The notes beneath the pieces are model-generated. The model was not told the origin of the DNA and searched no databases. It saw only the letters and a program-made list of their open reading frames with translations. Positions 8,249 through 16,060 of a DNA stretch of 32,496 nucleotides are shown here, piece after piece (the stretch's first letter is position 1; the number at the start of each line of letters is the position of its first letter). This stretch comes from Thermoplasmata archaeon (lineage in GTDB: Archaea; Thermoplasmatota; Thermoplasmata; Thermoplasmatales; Thermoplasmataceae). The stretch lies in the NCBI GenBank assembly GCA_021845325.1, contig JAKBRR010000002.1, positions 1 through 32,496 on the forward strand, given 5' to 3'. Position numbers and translations under genes: made by a program.

Positions 8249-9094
8249 CTAAAAATACCATGGGACAGGGTTTAAACCCCATAGATCTAATACCATTGGC
8301 GTAGACCAATATGCAGCGAAATATACCCCAGGATTTCCATGATTCATATCATACTGGTATAAATAGTAAAACCCTATAGATATAATAACACCCGCAATTA
8401 TACCCGACACAATTCCTATTGGACCAGCCAAAGATCCACTTATTCCCATTTGTACTATATACGCAATTATAGCTGCATAAATACTAGTATAACCTGACTT
8501 ATATATAGTATAGTATAATCCTTTCATATCAGCACCTGTAAAACTTACAGCCCATCCGAACCATCCGGCAGAAGCACTAATGTCAGGATCAACAACGTTC
8601 CCAGCACTAATTTGTGATCCTGAATATTTGTTCGTCACAGTGCTATTATGAATCAAAAGCGACTTTCTTACTTTACTGGTGCTTGTAAAACTATGAAAAT
8701 CGGATGCAGAATATATAACATTAACCTTAAGAGTATAAGTAACACAACTCGCATTGCTTTCAGAACTTATAGAAATGAACAAATCCGAGTGTTGAATACC
8801 ATTAAATGTTGTCTCTATTAGATAATTTTCAGTGGTTTTTAACTGTGAAGAAAAGGAAGTAATCCGTATAGATACATTATTGCCATTGATGTTTGAGGAA
8901 TGAGAGGCGGAGCTGTTCATTTCAAGGTGATTATTTTTTATATAATGGCTAATTGAACTCGAAATGTATAAATTATCTACCATATTGTTTTTTCCAGAAT
9001 TAGCATTACTCATTGAACTATCGACAGTTACTGCAAATACTGAAGCTATAAACATAGATGCTATGATAATGCCTAAAATCACTTTTTTATTCAT
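8249..9094 (-). CDS. secreted protein with Gly-rich hydrophobic C-terminal domain (archaeocin-like?)
   Basis: This 281-residue protein of no recognised family starts with a signal peptide (residues 5-23, VILGIIIASMFIASVFAVT). A Ser/Asn/Thr-rich, beta-prone middle follows (about 25-165, one cysteine). The C-terminus has WFGWAVSF (178-185), a hydrophobic glycine-patterned stretch (204-246, with GISGSLAGPIGIVSGIIAG), and an aromatic tail ending in WGLNPVPWYF. A leader plus a small-residue amphipathic or hydrophobic helix and an aromatic tail is the pattern of pore-forming bacteriocin or halocin precursors. The middle domain could be a propeptide or an immunity region, as in halocin C8. A membrane-anchored surface protein is the simpler alternative. 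The start ATG 9094 follows GGAG (9108-9105) and a strong TATA tract. The next gene is translationally coupled. Confidence 0.6.
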   Translation of the reverse strand: MNKKVILGIIIASMFIASVFAVTVDSSMSNANSGKNNMVDNLYISSSISHYIKNNHLEMNSSASHSSNINGNNVSIRITSFSSQLKTTENYLIETTFNGIQHSDLFISISSESNASCVTYTLKVNVIYSASDFHSFTSTSKVRKSLLIHNSTVTNKYSGSQISAGNVVDPDISASAGWFGWAVSFTGADMKGLYYTIYKSGYTSIYAAIIAYIVQMGISGSLAGPIGIVSGIIAGVIISIGFYYLYQYDMNHGNPGVYFAAYWSTPMVLDLWGLNPVPWYF

Positions 9095-9115
9095 AAAGAC
9101 TTTACTCCATTAAAC

Positions 9116-9128
9116 TATATATATATAT
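9116..9128 (-). promoter_or_regulatory. TATA box of the secreted-protein gene
   Basis: An uninterrupted alternating T/A tract (TATATATATATAT) centred about 28 bases before ATG 9094 is the strongest TATA box of the region. Transcription would start within a few bases of the ATG. Confidence 0.55.
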
Positions 9129-9665
9129 CTATTTCCCCTTACCAACATTATATTCCAGATTCTAATAATAAAATGCCTGTGATACAAATGGAGTTCTCCT
9201 AAAAAACCATCTTTGTAAAAAACGGTCATAGATCCTTTATATTCATAAGTGTATAGTAGGAGTGAATTTATTTCTGAGGAGGGATGAAATCGAAGACTCG
9301 ATGAAACCCAAAGGTTTACTTATACAGCACTAAGTTATATCTTATCCTTGTGGATGGAGTGATCATTGGGGCAGATAAGGCGAAGAAGTTTAGTAATCTT
9401 ATATAAATGCGTTGAGTTGAGTGAAACTGTTCCCTAAACTGTTCCGAGTTAAGGTTAGTAAGAGGAAGTAAAAATTCGCCTTATATCAATTGACCTATTT
9501 GATAAGTTTCACGCTGGTAATCTTCTACAAATGCAGATCCGAAATTCCTGACTCAGTGTCAAGTTTCACAGTCCTCTTTTTAATTATGTTTTAATTATCA
9601 TAGTATTTTCTTATTCTAATTGTTTTGCCGGATATTGCTATATTAGGTTTTATTAGTCTCATCAT
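9129..9665. other. gene-poor region with a short direct repeat
   Basis: No convincing gene was found in this stretch. A 10-bp unit AAACTGTTCC occurs twice, at 9424-9433 and 9436-9445, 12 bases apart. A 31-codon segment near 9303-9406 (ending LVDGVIIGADKAKKFSNLI) looks protein-like but has no start codon in the expected place. T-rich tracts at 9570-9640 could terminate transcription. Confidence 0.4.
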
Positions 9666-9968
9666 TTGAATCTCCAGTATGGAGAAATTAAAGACGCCTC
9701 AGTTACTGAGAAAATGAGCTACGCCCCTGTACCTTATACTCTCACAGTGCTTCACAAGGAATTGTGTTGCAGACGCCGGATCAGTTCATTCTCGCTAAGT
9801 TCTCAATCAATTATTGATATATTGTTAAGCATGAATATTAAGGGAGAACCTCTGGAATAGAACTCTACAAGTGATAAGGAAACTCTCTTAAACTCCGTAT
9901 GGGCGAATTTCACAGACATAATTAAAGAAATGATTTCATTATTTCCTGTCTTTGATTTAGCATCATGA
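9666..9968 (+). pseudogene. possible gene remnant with in-frame TAG
   Basis: A 64-codon frame starting at a TTG (9666) ends at TAG 9858-9860. The same frame continues open for 35 more protein-like codons (NSTSDKETLLNSVWANF, then KEMISLFPVFDLAS) to TGA 9966-9968. Continued good composition beyond the stop suggests a nonsense mutation in a former gene. The opposite-strand frame at 9997-9803 is then its shadow. No family was recognised. Confidence 0.3.
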
Positions 9969-10042
9969 ATTGGTAAAATTGAATAAAGTTTGACCATATG
10001 GCTGAATAGATAATAATTTAAATGTCATACACATGTCTTACC

Positions 10043-11224
10043 ATGAATTTGCTGGTGGTTTTCATCACTGGATTTGGTTCAGGTTCCATAATTTCATTTA
10101 TTCTCTTCTACTTATATTTAAAAAGAAAGTCCGGCGTTTCAGTGGATCGCGACTTAATCAAGTCAATTTCAGTAGACGTACTGAAAGAGGCCAGTGAACA
10201 GAATATTAAATTGACTGAAAATTTGCTAAAGAGTGTTTCATATAATACTGCAATCATATTTGATGAGAAGAGATCAGAAATAGACTCCCTGGTAATTCCC
10301 CTTAAAGATGAACTTGAACACTACAGGGAACAGGTAGAAAAGATAGAAAACATCAGGCGAGAAGATTATGGGAATATTAGAAATTTTCTTGATACAATTG
10401 GTGAAACAACAGAAAAAATAAGACAGGAGACGCTTGCCCTGAATCAGATGCTTAAAAATTCTCAATCAAGGGGCAGATGGGGAGAAATAACACTCAGGAA
10501 AGTGGTGGAGAATGCAGGACTCACAGAACATATAGACTTTGAAGAGCAGGTACAGGGAACTGGAGGTGAAAGACCGGACATGATAATTCATCTACCGGGA
10601 TCCAGGGAAGTTGTTGTGGATTCCAAAGCTCCGTATAAAAAATTTATAGAATCCTTTGAAGAAACTGTTCCTGAAAAGAAAGAGGAAATCATGAAAGAGT
10701 TTGCAAATGACCTGAAAAAACAGATAAAGAATTTGAATTCTAAACAGTATTTTGAGAAAGTGACTGGATCATTTCAGTTCACCGTCATGTTCCTGCCCCA
10801 TGAAAGTATGCTTAATGCAGCCATTGGAACAGATCCAGAAGTACTTGATTATGCATTGATGAATAATATAATTCTTGCAACTCCCCTTACGTTTTTCGCG
10901 CTCCTAAAGGTAATTCAGATGTCGTGGAAGGAGGATTCAATGATGAGAAATTCTGGAGAACTGGTCAAAATAGCAGGCAATATATACGAGCGAATGGAAG
11001 GCATGTATGATCGTGTCAATAAAATTGGAAAGAATATAAATTCTCTCGTAAAAGATTATAATTCACTTATTTCATTCAGCGAAAGCAGGGTTCTGCCATC
11101 ACTAAAGAGAATGAATCAAATAGGTGAACTTGGTAAAAATGATACAGTGATAGGAAATGAAATGGAAGAATTAACAAGGGAACCAGTTGCAGAAAAGTGG
11201 AACACATCGGAAAGAATTGAATGA
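10043..11224 (+). CDS. rmuC: RmuC-family DNA recombination protein
   Basis: RmuC proteins limit inversions at repeats and are thought to act as nucleases or accessory factors in recombination. The 393-residue protein has an N-terminal anchor (MNLLVVFITGFGSGSIISFI) and a long coiled coil (about residues 30-135). The conserved RmuC core follows, with SRGRWGEITLRKVVENAG, then ERPDMIIHLPG and VVVDSKAPYKKF, a restriction-endonuclease-like strand pattern. Helical sequence makes up the rest. Length is usual for the family. The longest frame starts at ATG 10022, but TTTAAAT (10017-10023) makes a good TATA box about 23 bases before ATG 10043, so I choose 10043 as a leaderless start. It appears monocistronic: a T-rich terminator follows. 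Confidence 0.88.
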   Translation: MNLLVVFITGFGSGSIISFILFYLYLKRKSGVSVDRDLIKSISVDVLKEASEQNIKLTENLLKSVSYNTAIIFDEKRSEIDSLVIPLKDELEHYREQVEKIENIRREDYGNIRNFLDTIGETTEKIRQETLALNQMLKNSQSRGRWGEITLRKVVENAGLTEHIDFEEQVQGTGGERPDMIIHLPGSREVVVDSKAPYKKFIESFEETVPEKKEEIMKEFANDLKKQIKNLNSKQYFEKVTGSFQFTVMFLPHESMLNAAIGTDPEVLDYALMNNIILATPLTFFALLKVIQMSWKEDSMMRNSGELVKIAGNIYERMEGMYDRVNKIGKNINSLVKDYNSLISFSESRVLPSLKRMNQIGELGKNDTVIGNEMEELTREPVAEKWNTSERIE

Positions 11225-11274
11225 TACATAAAACATATTCTTTAGATAAAACAATGTTTTTCCTTCTCACGCTC

Positions 11275-11302
11275 TTACTCCGCTCTTTAACGGGTTTTTT
11301 AT
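11275..11302 (+). terminator. T-run terminator after rmuC
   Basis: A short G/C segment followed by a run of T residues (ACGGGTTTTTTATT) about 70 bases beyond the rmuC stop is a plausible archaeal oligo-T termination signal. The rest of 11225-11510 is A/T-rich with no gene. Confidence 0.35.
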
Positions 11303-11525
11303 TATTCACTTTTGATTGAATAGTATGAAAGTTATATGCTATTTTATTTCCTCTTTTACATTTATCATATAAAACTAGCTTCTCTGTTTATAGATTATTT
11401 CCTTAGGACTCTTCACTAAAAGTTTATATTGTATCTAAAATAGAGAGTTTGCGCTTAAGTTTCTTCAAATATATCATTTGAATAACGAAGTATAGTTTGT
11501 AGATAAGACTTAATATGCAAAAGTA

Positions 11526-11539
11526 TTACATTAATGTAA
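11526..11539. promoter_or_regulatory. perfect 14-bp palindrome, candidate operator
   Basis: TTACATTAATGTAA is a perfect inverted repeat just before the 85-codon gene (start 11561). It lies 10-15 bases downstream of a TATA-like TTAATAT (about 11510-11516), where transcription would begin. This is a normal place for a dimeric archaeal repressor. The regulator is unknown. Confidence 0.45.
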
Positions 11540-11560
11540 AGAGTGCTATTGGTAGCGCTA

Positions 11561-11818
11561 ATGATTAAAAGTGAGATAATGAATAGCAATGATTTAGTGT
11601 GGTTAACGGTGCAAGGAGTCGGCAAAAGAGAGATATTGGAAGGGCTTGGTTTTGAAATTAACAAAGCTGGAACGCTGGTTCTGAATGGAAAAGATGTTAA
11701 GACTATTGATGATCCAGAAGTAAACGTGAAAGTAAGTGATGTGAAAGCAATACTTCCTGGATCGCTGAAGGTAATAACCGATATATCGGAAATAGAGATA
11801 ATTTTCCCTTCTGAGTGA
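11561..11818 (+). CDS. small protein of unknown function, first gene of a split operon
   Basis: This protein of about 85 residues has no recognised family. The sequence is soluble and alternating beta/alpha (VWLTVQGVGKREILEGLG, then GTLVLNGKDVKTIDD and VKAILPGSLKVITDIS), with no signal or membrane segment and no cysteine. The longest frame starts at GTG 11543. ATG 11561 is my choice, and ATG 11579, three bases after GTGAGATA, is a further option. The next gene starts 13 bases after its stop and has been split by an insertion sequence, so the two probably formed one operon under the palindrome-bearing promoter upstream. It could be a partner or antitoxin-like companion of that larger protein, which is conjecture. 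Confidence 0.6.
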   Translation: MIKSEIMNSNDLVWLTVQGVGKREILEGLGFEINKAGTLVLNGKDVKTIDDPEVNVKVSDVKAILPGSLKVITDISEIEIIFPSE

Positions 11819-11985
11819 GAGGGATTTTTTCTTGTCGCTTGAAGCGTTCTTTGCCTTTTTGGCAGAAAGAGTCGCGAGCGCATCAAAGTGGCTAAGGGTG
11901 TACTTTTCTGATGAAAAGGGAACGACAGAGGATGCCACACCGACGAGTATCGTTAAATTTGGGAAAAATAAATCGTCAGGTAATA

Positions 11986-11993
11986 TTAATATA
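11986..11993. repeat. left target-site duplication of the IS
   Basis: TTAATATA directly before the left terminal repeat is identical to 12993-13000. Confidence 0.85.
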
Positions 11994-12012
11994 TAGGGTG
12001 TCTCATATTTCA
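11994..12012 (+). repeat. left terminal inverted repeat
   Basis: TAGGGTGTCTCATATTTCA pairs with the inverse of 12974-12992, with one mismatch at position 13. Confidence 0.88.
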
Positions 12013-12921
12013 ACAACTGACGATTCTCTTAATCTTCCTTGGCCTTTCTCCAGATAATATATTTGATATGACCATGAGATTATAGGCAATGATCTTAAAA
12101 CCAATAGTATGATCATAGTATCTATTCATGGTATACCAGATATTTTCACAGTGTAACATTTCCTCTAAAATAGAAAATGTTCTTTCTATCTCCCATCTTA
12201 AGGAGTACAGAGAAGAATATTCTATTCTAAGATCTATTCCCATATTTCTGTTCATGGTCAATCTTTCAGATCTGATTCCTCTTCTCTTATTGGTATCAAT
12301 CACCGGAAGACAATGAGTATTTTCAAAAATGTAATCATATATCTCTGATGTATCATAGGCTGAATCAGCAAGTATATACATGTAATTTCTCACAGAATCA
12401 ATCAGATCATGTGATACTCTTGAATCATGTATATTTCCTTTGGTTACAATCCACTCTTTTATGATACATGAATCAACATCCATGGATACATGACATTTTC
12501 TCCCATAGGACCATCCTTTAGTTGTTTTTGACCATCCACTTTCATGATCCTTATAATTCTTCCAGTACTTTCTTCTTACTGCTGTTGAATACTTGCATGT
12601 ATGGATCATGAATGAATCCATTGCTGAAGATTCATTCATTGAATATTCATATGTGATCTTTCTGTTAATTTCATGAAGATCAATCATTCTTGATCTTCAT
12701 GATAATGTCTGAAATGATGGTATTTCCTTTACATCGATCATGTTCAGATATTCCTCATGATTGATGAGGAATACCCTTGATGATCTGTATGATATATTGA
12801 ACATATTCAGTAATACAAGTATCTTCATGATCTGTCTATCAGAATACTTTCTTTTTCGATCATCAGGCGAAACTATCTTATCTATCATATTCATAATCAA
12901 CGGGATATGCTTCGAGCGCAT
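12010..12921 (-). pseudogene. IS5/IS4-type DDE transposase interrupted by an in-frame TGA
   Basis: The frame starts at ATG 12921 and runs 74 codons of an N-terminal helical domain (RKRKYSDRQIMKILVLLNMF) to TGA at 12699-12697. The same frame then continues (RSR, M at 12687) for 225 codons of the catalytic domain. The DDE triad is visible as D in AMDSFMIHT, D in ILADSAYD and E in WEIERTFSILEE, with the Y/R-rich end typical of the DDE_Tnp_1 fold. The codon order TCA TGA AGA suggests a CGA-to-TGA change of an arginine. The total, 303 codons, is a normal length for this class. It is therefore a single nonsense mutation in an otherwise intact gene, unless TGA is read through. Confidence 0.85.
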
Positions 12922-12926
12922 ATCCC
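12902..12926 (-). promoter_or_regulatory. hairpin enclosing the transposase start codon
   Basis: GGGATATGC and GCATATCCC form a perfect 9-bp stem with a 7-base loop. The transposase ATG (12921-12919) lies inside the 5' arm. In an RNA reading into the element from outside, the start codon would be paired. Such hairpins limit transposase expression from chosen neighbours in several IS families. A transcript starting at a promoter inside the element could avoid the fold only if it began within it. Confidence 0.5.
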
Positions 12927-12973
12927 AAAATTATGAACTTATAGATAATGTTAGACATCTGTGTGACATTTCA

Positions 12974-12992
12974 TGAAATGTGAGACACCCTA
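12974..12992 (-). repeat. right terminal inverted repeat
   Basis: Read on the minus strand this is TAGGGTGTCTCACATTTCA, matching the left end at 18 of 19 positions. The adjoining CATTTCATGAAATG forms an additional small palindrome. Confidence 0.88.
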
Positions 12993-13000
12993 TTAATATA
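12993..13000. repeat. right target-site duplication of the IS
   Basis: TTAATATA directly after the right terminal repeat is identical to 11986-11993. Confidence 0.85.
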
Positions 13001-13913
13001 ACTAATATTAACATAAACATGGTGGCTGATCCGACATCACCGGAATATTCAAAAGATCAGTTAATGGAGATTTTAGCAAAAGTTGTTGAACAGATATCCT
13101 CTCATTCCGGACTTGCTTTAGGATTGGAAGAGAGTATAGTAGAAGGAGTCGAGAATCGTTCATCATCGCCTCTCACAGAGATTCAAAAAAATCATATTAA
13201 AAAATTCACTGAGGCAGGATGGAAAATGGACAAGATCAGTTCCATCAAGATGGCTTACAGAATAATAAATGCTGAAGACGGTGATAAATTTATTGAGGCA
13301 AAGCAGATCATGGATTCAGCTTTTTCTGGGCGAAAGAAAGTGATAAATAGAAAAATGTATAACCTAGCTAGATCTGGGTATCTAGAGCGTTTTGCAATTG
13401 ATCTATTATTTTCCTCACAGTACAGGAATGATGAGGCGATCTCTCAAGTGCTAAGCTACTTCCCTGAGGCTATTTTTCTTGATCAGGATTTTCTGAAATA
13501 TGATTTGAATGAAGAACTGCTTAGAAGAGAGAAAGAAGGTGTAAACAGAGTGTCAGTATATGCAAGAGGAAGAAGTAGAATTGAAGTAATGGAGTATGGT
13601 TACAATCAATATCTTAAGTCAAAGGTTGAAACGGAAACGAATAATAAATCTAATGGGAAATTACTTTATATGATAGAGAGAAAAATGCCATATAGACTTG
13701 GAGAAAGCGACGCTGAAACACTGGACTTAAGACTTACTAAAGTTACTCTCGAAGACTTTAAAGACTCTAAATTGGAAGTCCGCTAGAGTCACTCTTTATG
13801 ACGTAGTCTATGTTGATAAATAATGAAATAATTAAGTTAGGCTATCTAACTGACAAAGAGAGGGTTAAATCCACTTACACTACCAGATCGGATTTGTGAC
13901 CATTCCCCTTATG

Positions 13914-14684
13914 TTAGAGATTTGAATCCATGAAGAGTGATATTGGTGCGTGATCAGAACCTTTCATATTATCCATGATGTCTGCTGAAATGATCTTTTC
14001 TTTCAGAGCTGCAGAAAGAATGAAATAATCTATTCTCCACCCTATATTCTTTTCCCTCGCTCTTCCCATATAGGACCACCATGAGTATTTTACCTCCGTC
14101 TGGTGAAGTGCCCTGAAACTGTCAACGAAACCATCGTCCAGAAAATTGTCCATCCATGTTCTTTCTTCAATTGTGAATCCTGCATTTTTCTGGTTTTCCT
14201 TTGGCCTTGCTATATCTATCTCACTGTGTGCAACGTTAAAATCCCCACATATTATGACAGGTTTTCTTGTTTCCAGATTTTTTATCCACCTCTGAAATTC
14301 CTTGTTAAAATCCAGTTTATACTGAAGCCTTTCAAGATTCCTTCGTGAATTTGGAAAATATGAATTTACAAGGAAGAAGTCTCTGAATTCCAGTGTAAGC
14401 AGCCGCCCTTCCTTATCATATACATTGCTTCCCATACCTTTCGTCACATTTAATGGCTCCACTTTCGTTAATGTAATGGTACCACTGTATCCCTTTTTTT
14501 CCGCTTCATTCATATACAATTTATAGCCTGCCGAAAGTAATTCCACCGGAAGGGAATTACCTGTAATCTTTGTTTCCTGCATACAGAGAACGTCAGGTTT
14601 CACAGACTCTATGAAATCGATTAATCCATGATCCATTGAGGCTCTCAGTCCGTTGACATTCCAAGAATATAATTTAGCTGTCAT
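13914..14684 (-). CDS. xthA: exonuclease III / AP endonuclease
   Basis: This enzyme cleaves the DNA backbone 5' to abasic sites in base-excision repair and has 3'-5' exonuclease activity. The 256 residues match the usual ExoIII length. Motifs follow in order: LYSWNVNGLRA (N9), CMQETK with metal-binding E37, VNSYFPNS, ICGDFNVAH, YSWWSYMGRAREKNIGWRIDYF and the C-terminal GSDHAPI with the catalytic Asp-His. The longest frame would begin at 14747, but ATG 14684 gives the conserved N-terminus and GAGGAAA lies upstream, so I use it. It is divergent from the EamA transporter gene on its right, with about 100 bases between for both promoters. Confidence 0.93.
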   Translation of the reverse strand: MTAKLYSWNVNGLRASMDHGLIDFIESVKPDVLCMQETKITGNSLPVELLSAGYKLYMNEAEKKGYSGTITLTKVEPLNVTKGMGSNVYDKEGRLLTLEFRDFFLVNSYFPNSRRNLERLQYKLDFNKEFQRWIKNLETRKPVIICGDFNVAHSEIDIARPKENQKNAGFTIEERTWMDNFLDDGFVDSFRALHQTEVKYSWWSYMGRAREKNIGWRIDYFILSAALKEKIISADIMDNMKGSDHAPISLFMDSNL

Positions 14685-14782
14685 ACAATCAGTTTCCTCT
14701 TTCAATTTATACTTCAATATGTAATTACAGTATAACCTTTTAACCATCCTCGTCCTTCCCCAGAAACTGGTGTAAGGGTTAG

Positions 14783-15631
14783 ATGAATCTTCTTATTTTT
14801 TCTCTGCCATTTCTTGTTCTTCTGTTCTGGACCGGATCGAATTCACTAATTAAGAAGGGTCTTATTGATCTTGGAGCAGATAGAATATCTGTTATTGTAG
14901 TGGGAATGGGATTACTGCCAATCCTTGTCTTTGTTTTTCTTGATGGAGGATGGCTTTTTAGTCCGGATGTTATCATACTGGGCATATTTTCTGGTCTGTT
15001 TCTGGGAACAGGTTACCTGCTTTTTTATAGAGGCCTTGGGGTTGAATCTCTGTCAAGTACTGGTGTGACGCTTAATGTTCAGCAGATCATTGTTATCTTT
15101 ATAGGGATTTTTTTCCTGCAGGAAGTGGTAAATTATTTTGAATATGCAGGTATTTTACTAATAATTCTTGGAGCGATACTTGTAACAGTTCAGAATGCTC
15201 CTGCTAAAAGAAAATTTCTTATCATAGCGGGAATAGCAAATGTTTCATGGGGAATATACTATCTACCTCTTTCAGAATCCATACTTTTAGTACATTACAG
15301 TGCTCTTCCCCTATTTATGGGTCGTTTAATTGGCTTTATTTTTGTTTTAATTATGAGTTTGATCCTCAGTCACCCACCACAGAAGCTTCCAGTGAAAAGG
15401 TCATCTGTTTATATTGGACTGATGGCAGGTATTCTTGATGGGCTTGGTAACGTGTTTTATTCATATTCTATTCAGCTTGGAGTGTTTATCATATCAGGGG
15501 CAATTGTTGCAATGATTCCTGCCACTCTTGCGATTATTGGTTTTCTTTATTTCAGAGATAGAATGACCACGCTAAAACTGTCCGGTATTATTCTTTCTGT
15601 CACGGGAGCATTACTCATTTCCTTACTTTGA
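14783..15631 (+). CDS. EamA/DMT-family transporter
   Basis: This is a 282-residue membrane protein of about ten helices in two homologous EamA halves (residues 1-140 and 145-282). Each half has the typical glycine-rich helices, for example ILGIFSGLFLGTGYLLFYRG and LKLSGIILSVTGALLISLL. Members of this drug/metabolite transporter superfamily usually export amino acids or other small metabolites in the cytoplasmic membrane. The first half opens with FWTGSNSLIKKGL and the second with GIANVSWGIYYLPL. A small DUF427 gene follows after 45 bases on the same strand. The substrate is unknown. Confidence 0.85.
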   Translation: MNLLIFSLPFLVLLFWTGSNSLIKKGLIDLGADRISVIVVGMGLLPILVFVFLDGGWLFSPDVIILGIFSGLFLGTGYLLFYRGLGVESLSSTGVTLNVQQIIVIFIGIFFLQEVVNYFEYAGILLIILGAILVTVQNAPAKRKFLIIAGIANVSWGIYYLPLSESILLVHYSALPLFMGRLIGFIFVLIMSLILSHPPQKLPVKRSSVYIGLMAGILDGLGNVFYSYSIQLGVFIISGAIVAMIPATLAIIGFLYFRDRMTTLKLSGIILSVTGALLISLL

Positions 15632-15676
15632 ATCTAACAGGAAAAAATTTATTTTAAATGTTATGCATATGCCAGT

Positions 15677-16048
15677 ATGGAAAGAACAGTAATTGATTAT
15701 AATAAGAATAATCATAAAATAACGGTCAAAACCATTGATAAGCATATCAAGATATTATCTGAAGGAGTGGTAATTGTAGAAACTGATGACGCTTTGATAC
15801 TGAGTGAACAGGGGCATGGAGATACAGTATACATACCGGTAAGAGATGCAAAACTCAAGTATTTTAAGGAATCTCCTACAAAATCAACGTGTCCTTACAA
15901 AGGAACTGCAGATTATTATTCTCTTAATATAAATGGAAAGGAGAAGAAAGATGCAGTGTGGAGATATATCAAGCCTTCACTTGATTTCATTCCCATAAAA
16001 GATTATATGGCCTTTGATCAGAACTCAATTGAAAAGATAGATCTGTGA
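15677..16048 (+). CDS. DUF427 family protein
   Basis: This 123-residue soluble protein of the DUF427 family is recognised by the sequence TCPYKGTADYY followed by AVWRYIKPS and the end KDYMAFDQNSIEKIDL, which correspond to the family's CPYKG, trailing Trp/Pro and terminal YxAF elements. The upstream half (GVVIVETDDALILSEQGHGD) fits its short beta-barrel. The biochemical function of the family is not established. The EamA transporter gene lies 45 bases upstream and the FMN reductase gene is convergent 12 bases downstream. The start ATG 15677 has an A/T-rich box (near 15650, TTTAAATG) about 25 bases upstream, so it may also be transcribed separately. Confidence 0.85.
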   Translation: MERTVIDYNKNNHKITVKTIDKHIKILSEGVVIVETDDALILSEQGHGDTVYIPVRDAKLKYFKESPTKSTCPYKGTADYYSLNINGKEKKDAVWRYIKPSLDFIPIKDYMAFDQNSIEKIDL

Positions 16049-16060
16049 GAAGTACCGATC

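Larger units (their letters stand above)
11994..12992 (-). mobile_element. IS5/IS4-like insertion sequence, 999 bp
   Basis: The element is bounded by 19-bp terminal inverted repeats (11994-12012 and 12974-12992, TAGGGTGTCTCA[T/C]ATTTCA, one mismatch). It is flanked by an 8-bp direct duplication TTAATATA and carries one DDE transposase gene on the minus strand filling almost its whole length. The exact duplication, near-identical ends and cleanly restorable host gene point to a recent insertion. The element inserted into an A/T-rich Asn/Ile codon repeat. Its transposase has an in-frame TGA, so it is probably not autonomous. Confidence 0.92.
11832..13786 (+). pseudogene. gene of unknown function split by an insertion sequence
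   Basis: The 5' part (11832-11993) starts at TTG after GAGAGGGAT and encodes about 54 residues (SLEAFFAFLAERVASASKW, then KGTTEDATPTSIVKFGKN). The 3' part (12993-13786) encodes about 262. Removing the 999-bp element and one copy of its 8-bp duplication joins GNINI to TNININM in the same frame and gives 315 residues. The join lies in an Asn/Ile-repeat linker between a hydrophobic N-terminal helix and a soluble, mostly helical C-terminal domain (TEIQKNHIKKFTEAGWKMDK, later VSVYARGRSRIEVMEYGY). The 3' part remains open and could be translated from GTG 12980, inside the element, or ATG 13019. No family was recognised. An N-terminal anchor plus effector-like domain is a possible reading. Confidence 0.7.

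Noticed and set aside
9303..9406. Short protein-like frame ending LVDGVIIGADK
   Set aside because: It has only about 31 codons, no start codon at its beginning and no supporting context.
9803..9997. 64-codon minus-strand frame
   Set aside because: It is best explained as a shadow of the plus-strand broken frame at 9666-9968.
11455..12016. Minus-strand frames over the 85-codon gene and the left IS flank
   Set aside because: They overlap two plus-strand frames that are adjacent, ordered and restorable across the insertion. The minus frames have shadow-like Ser/Pro/Leu composition.
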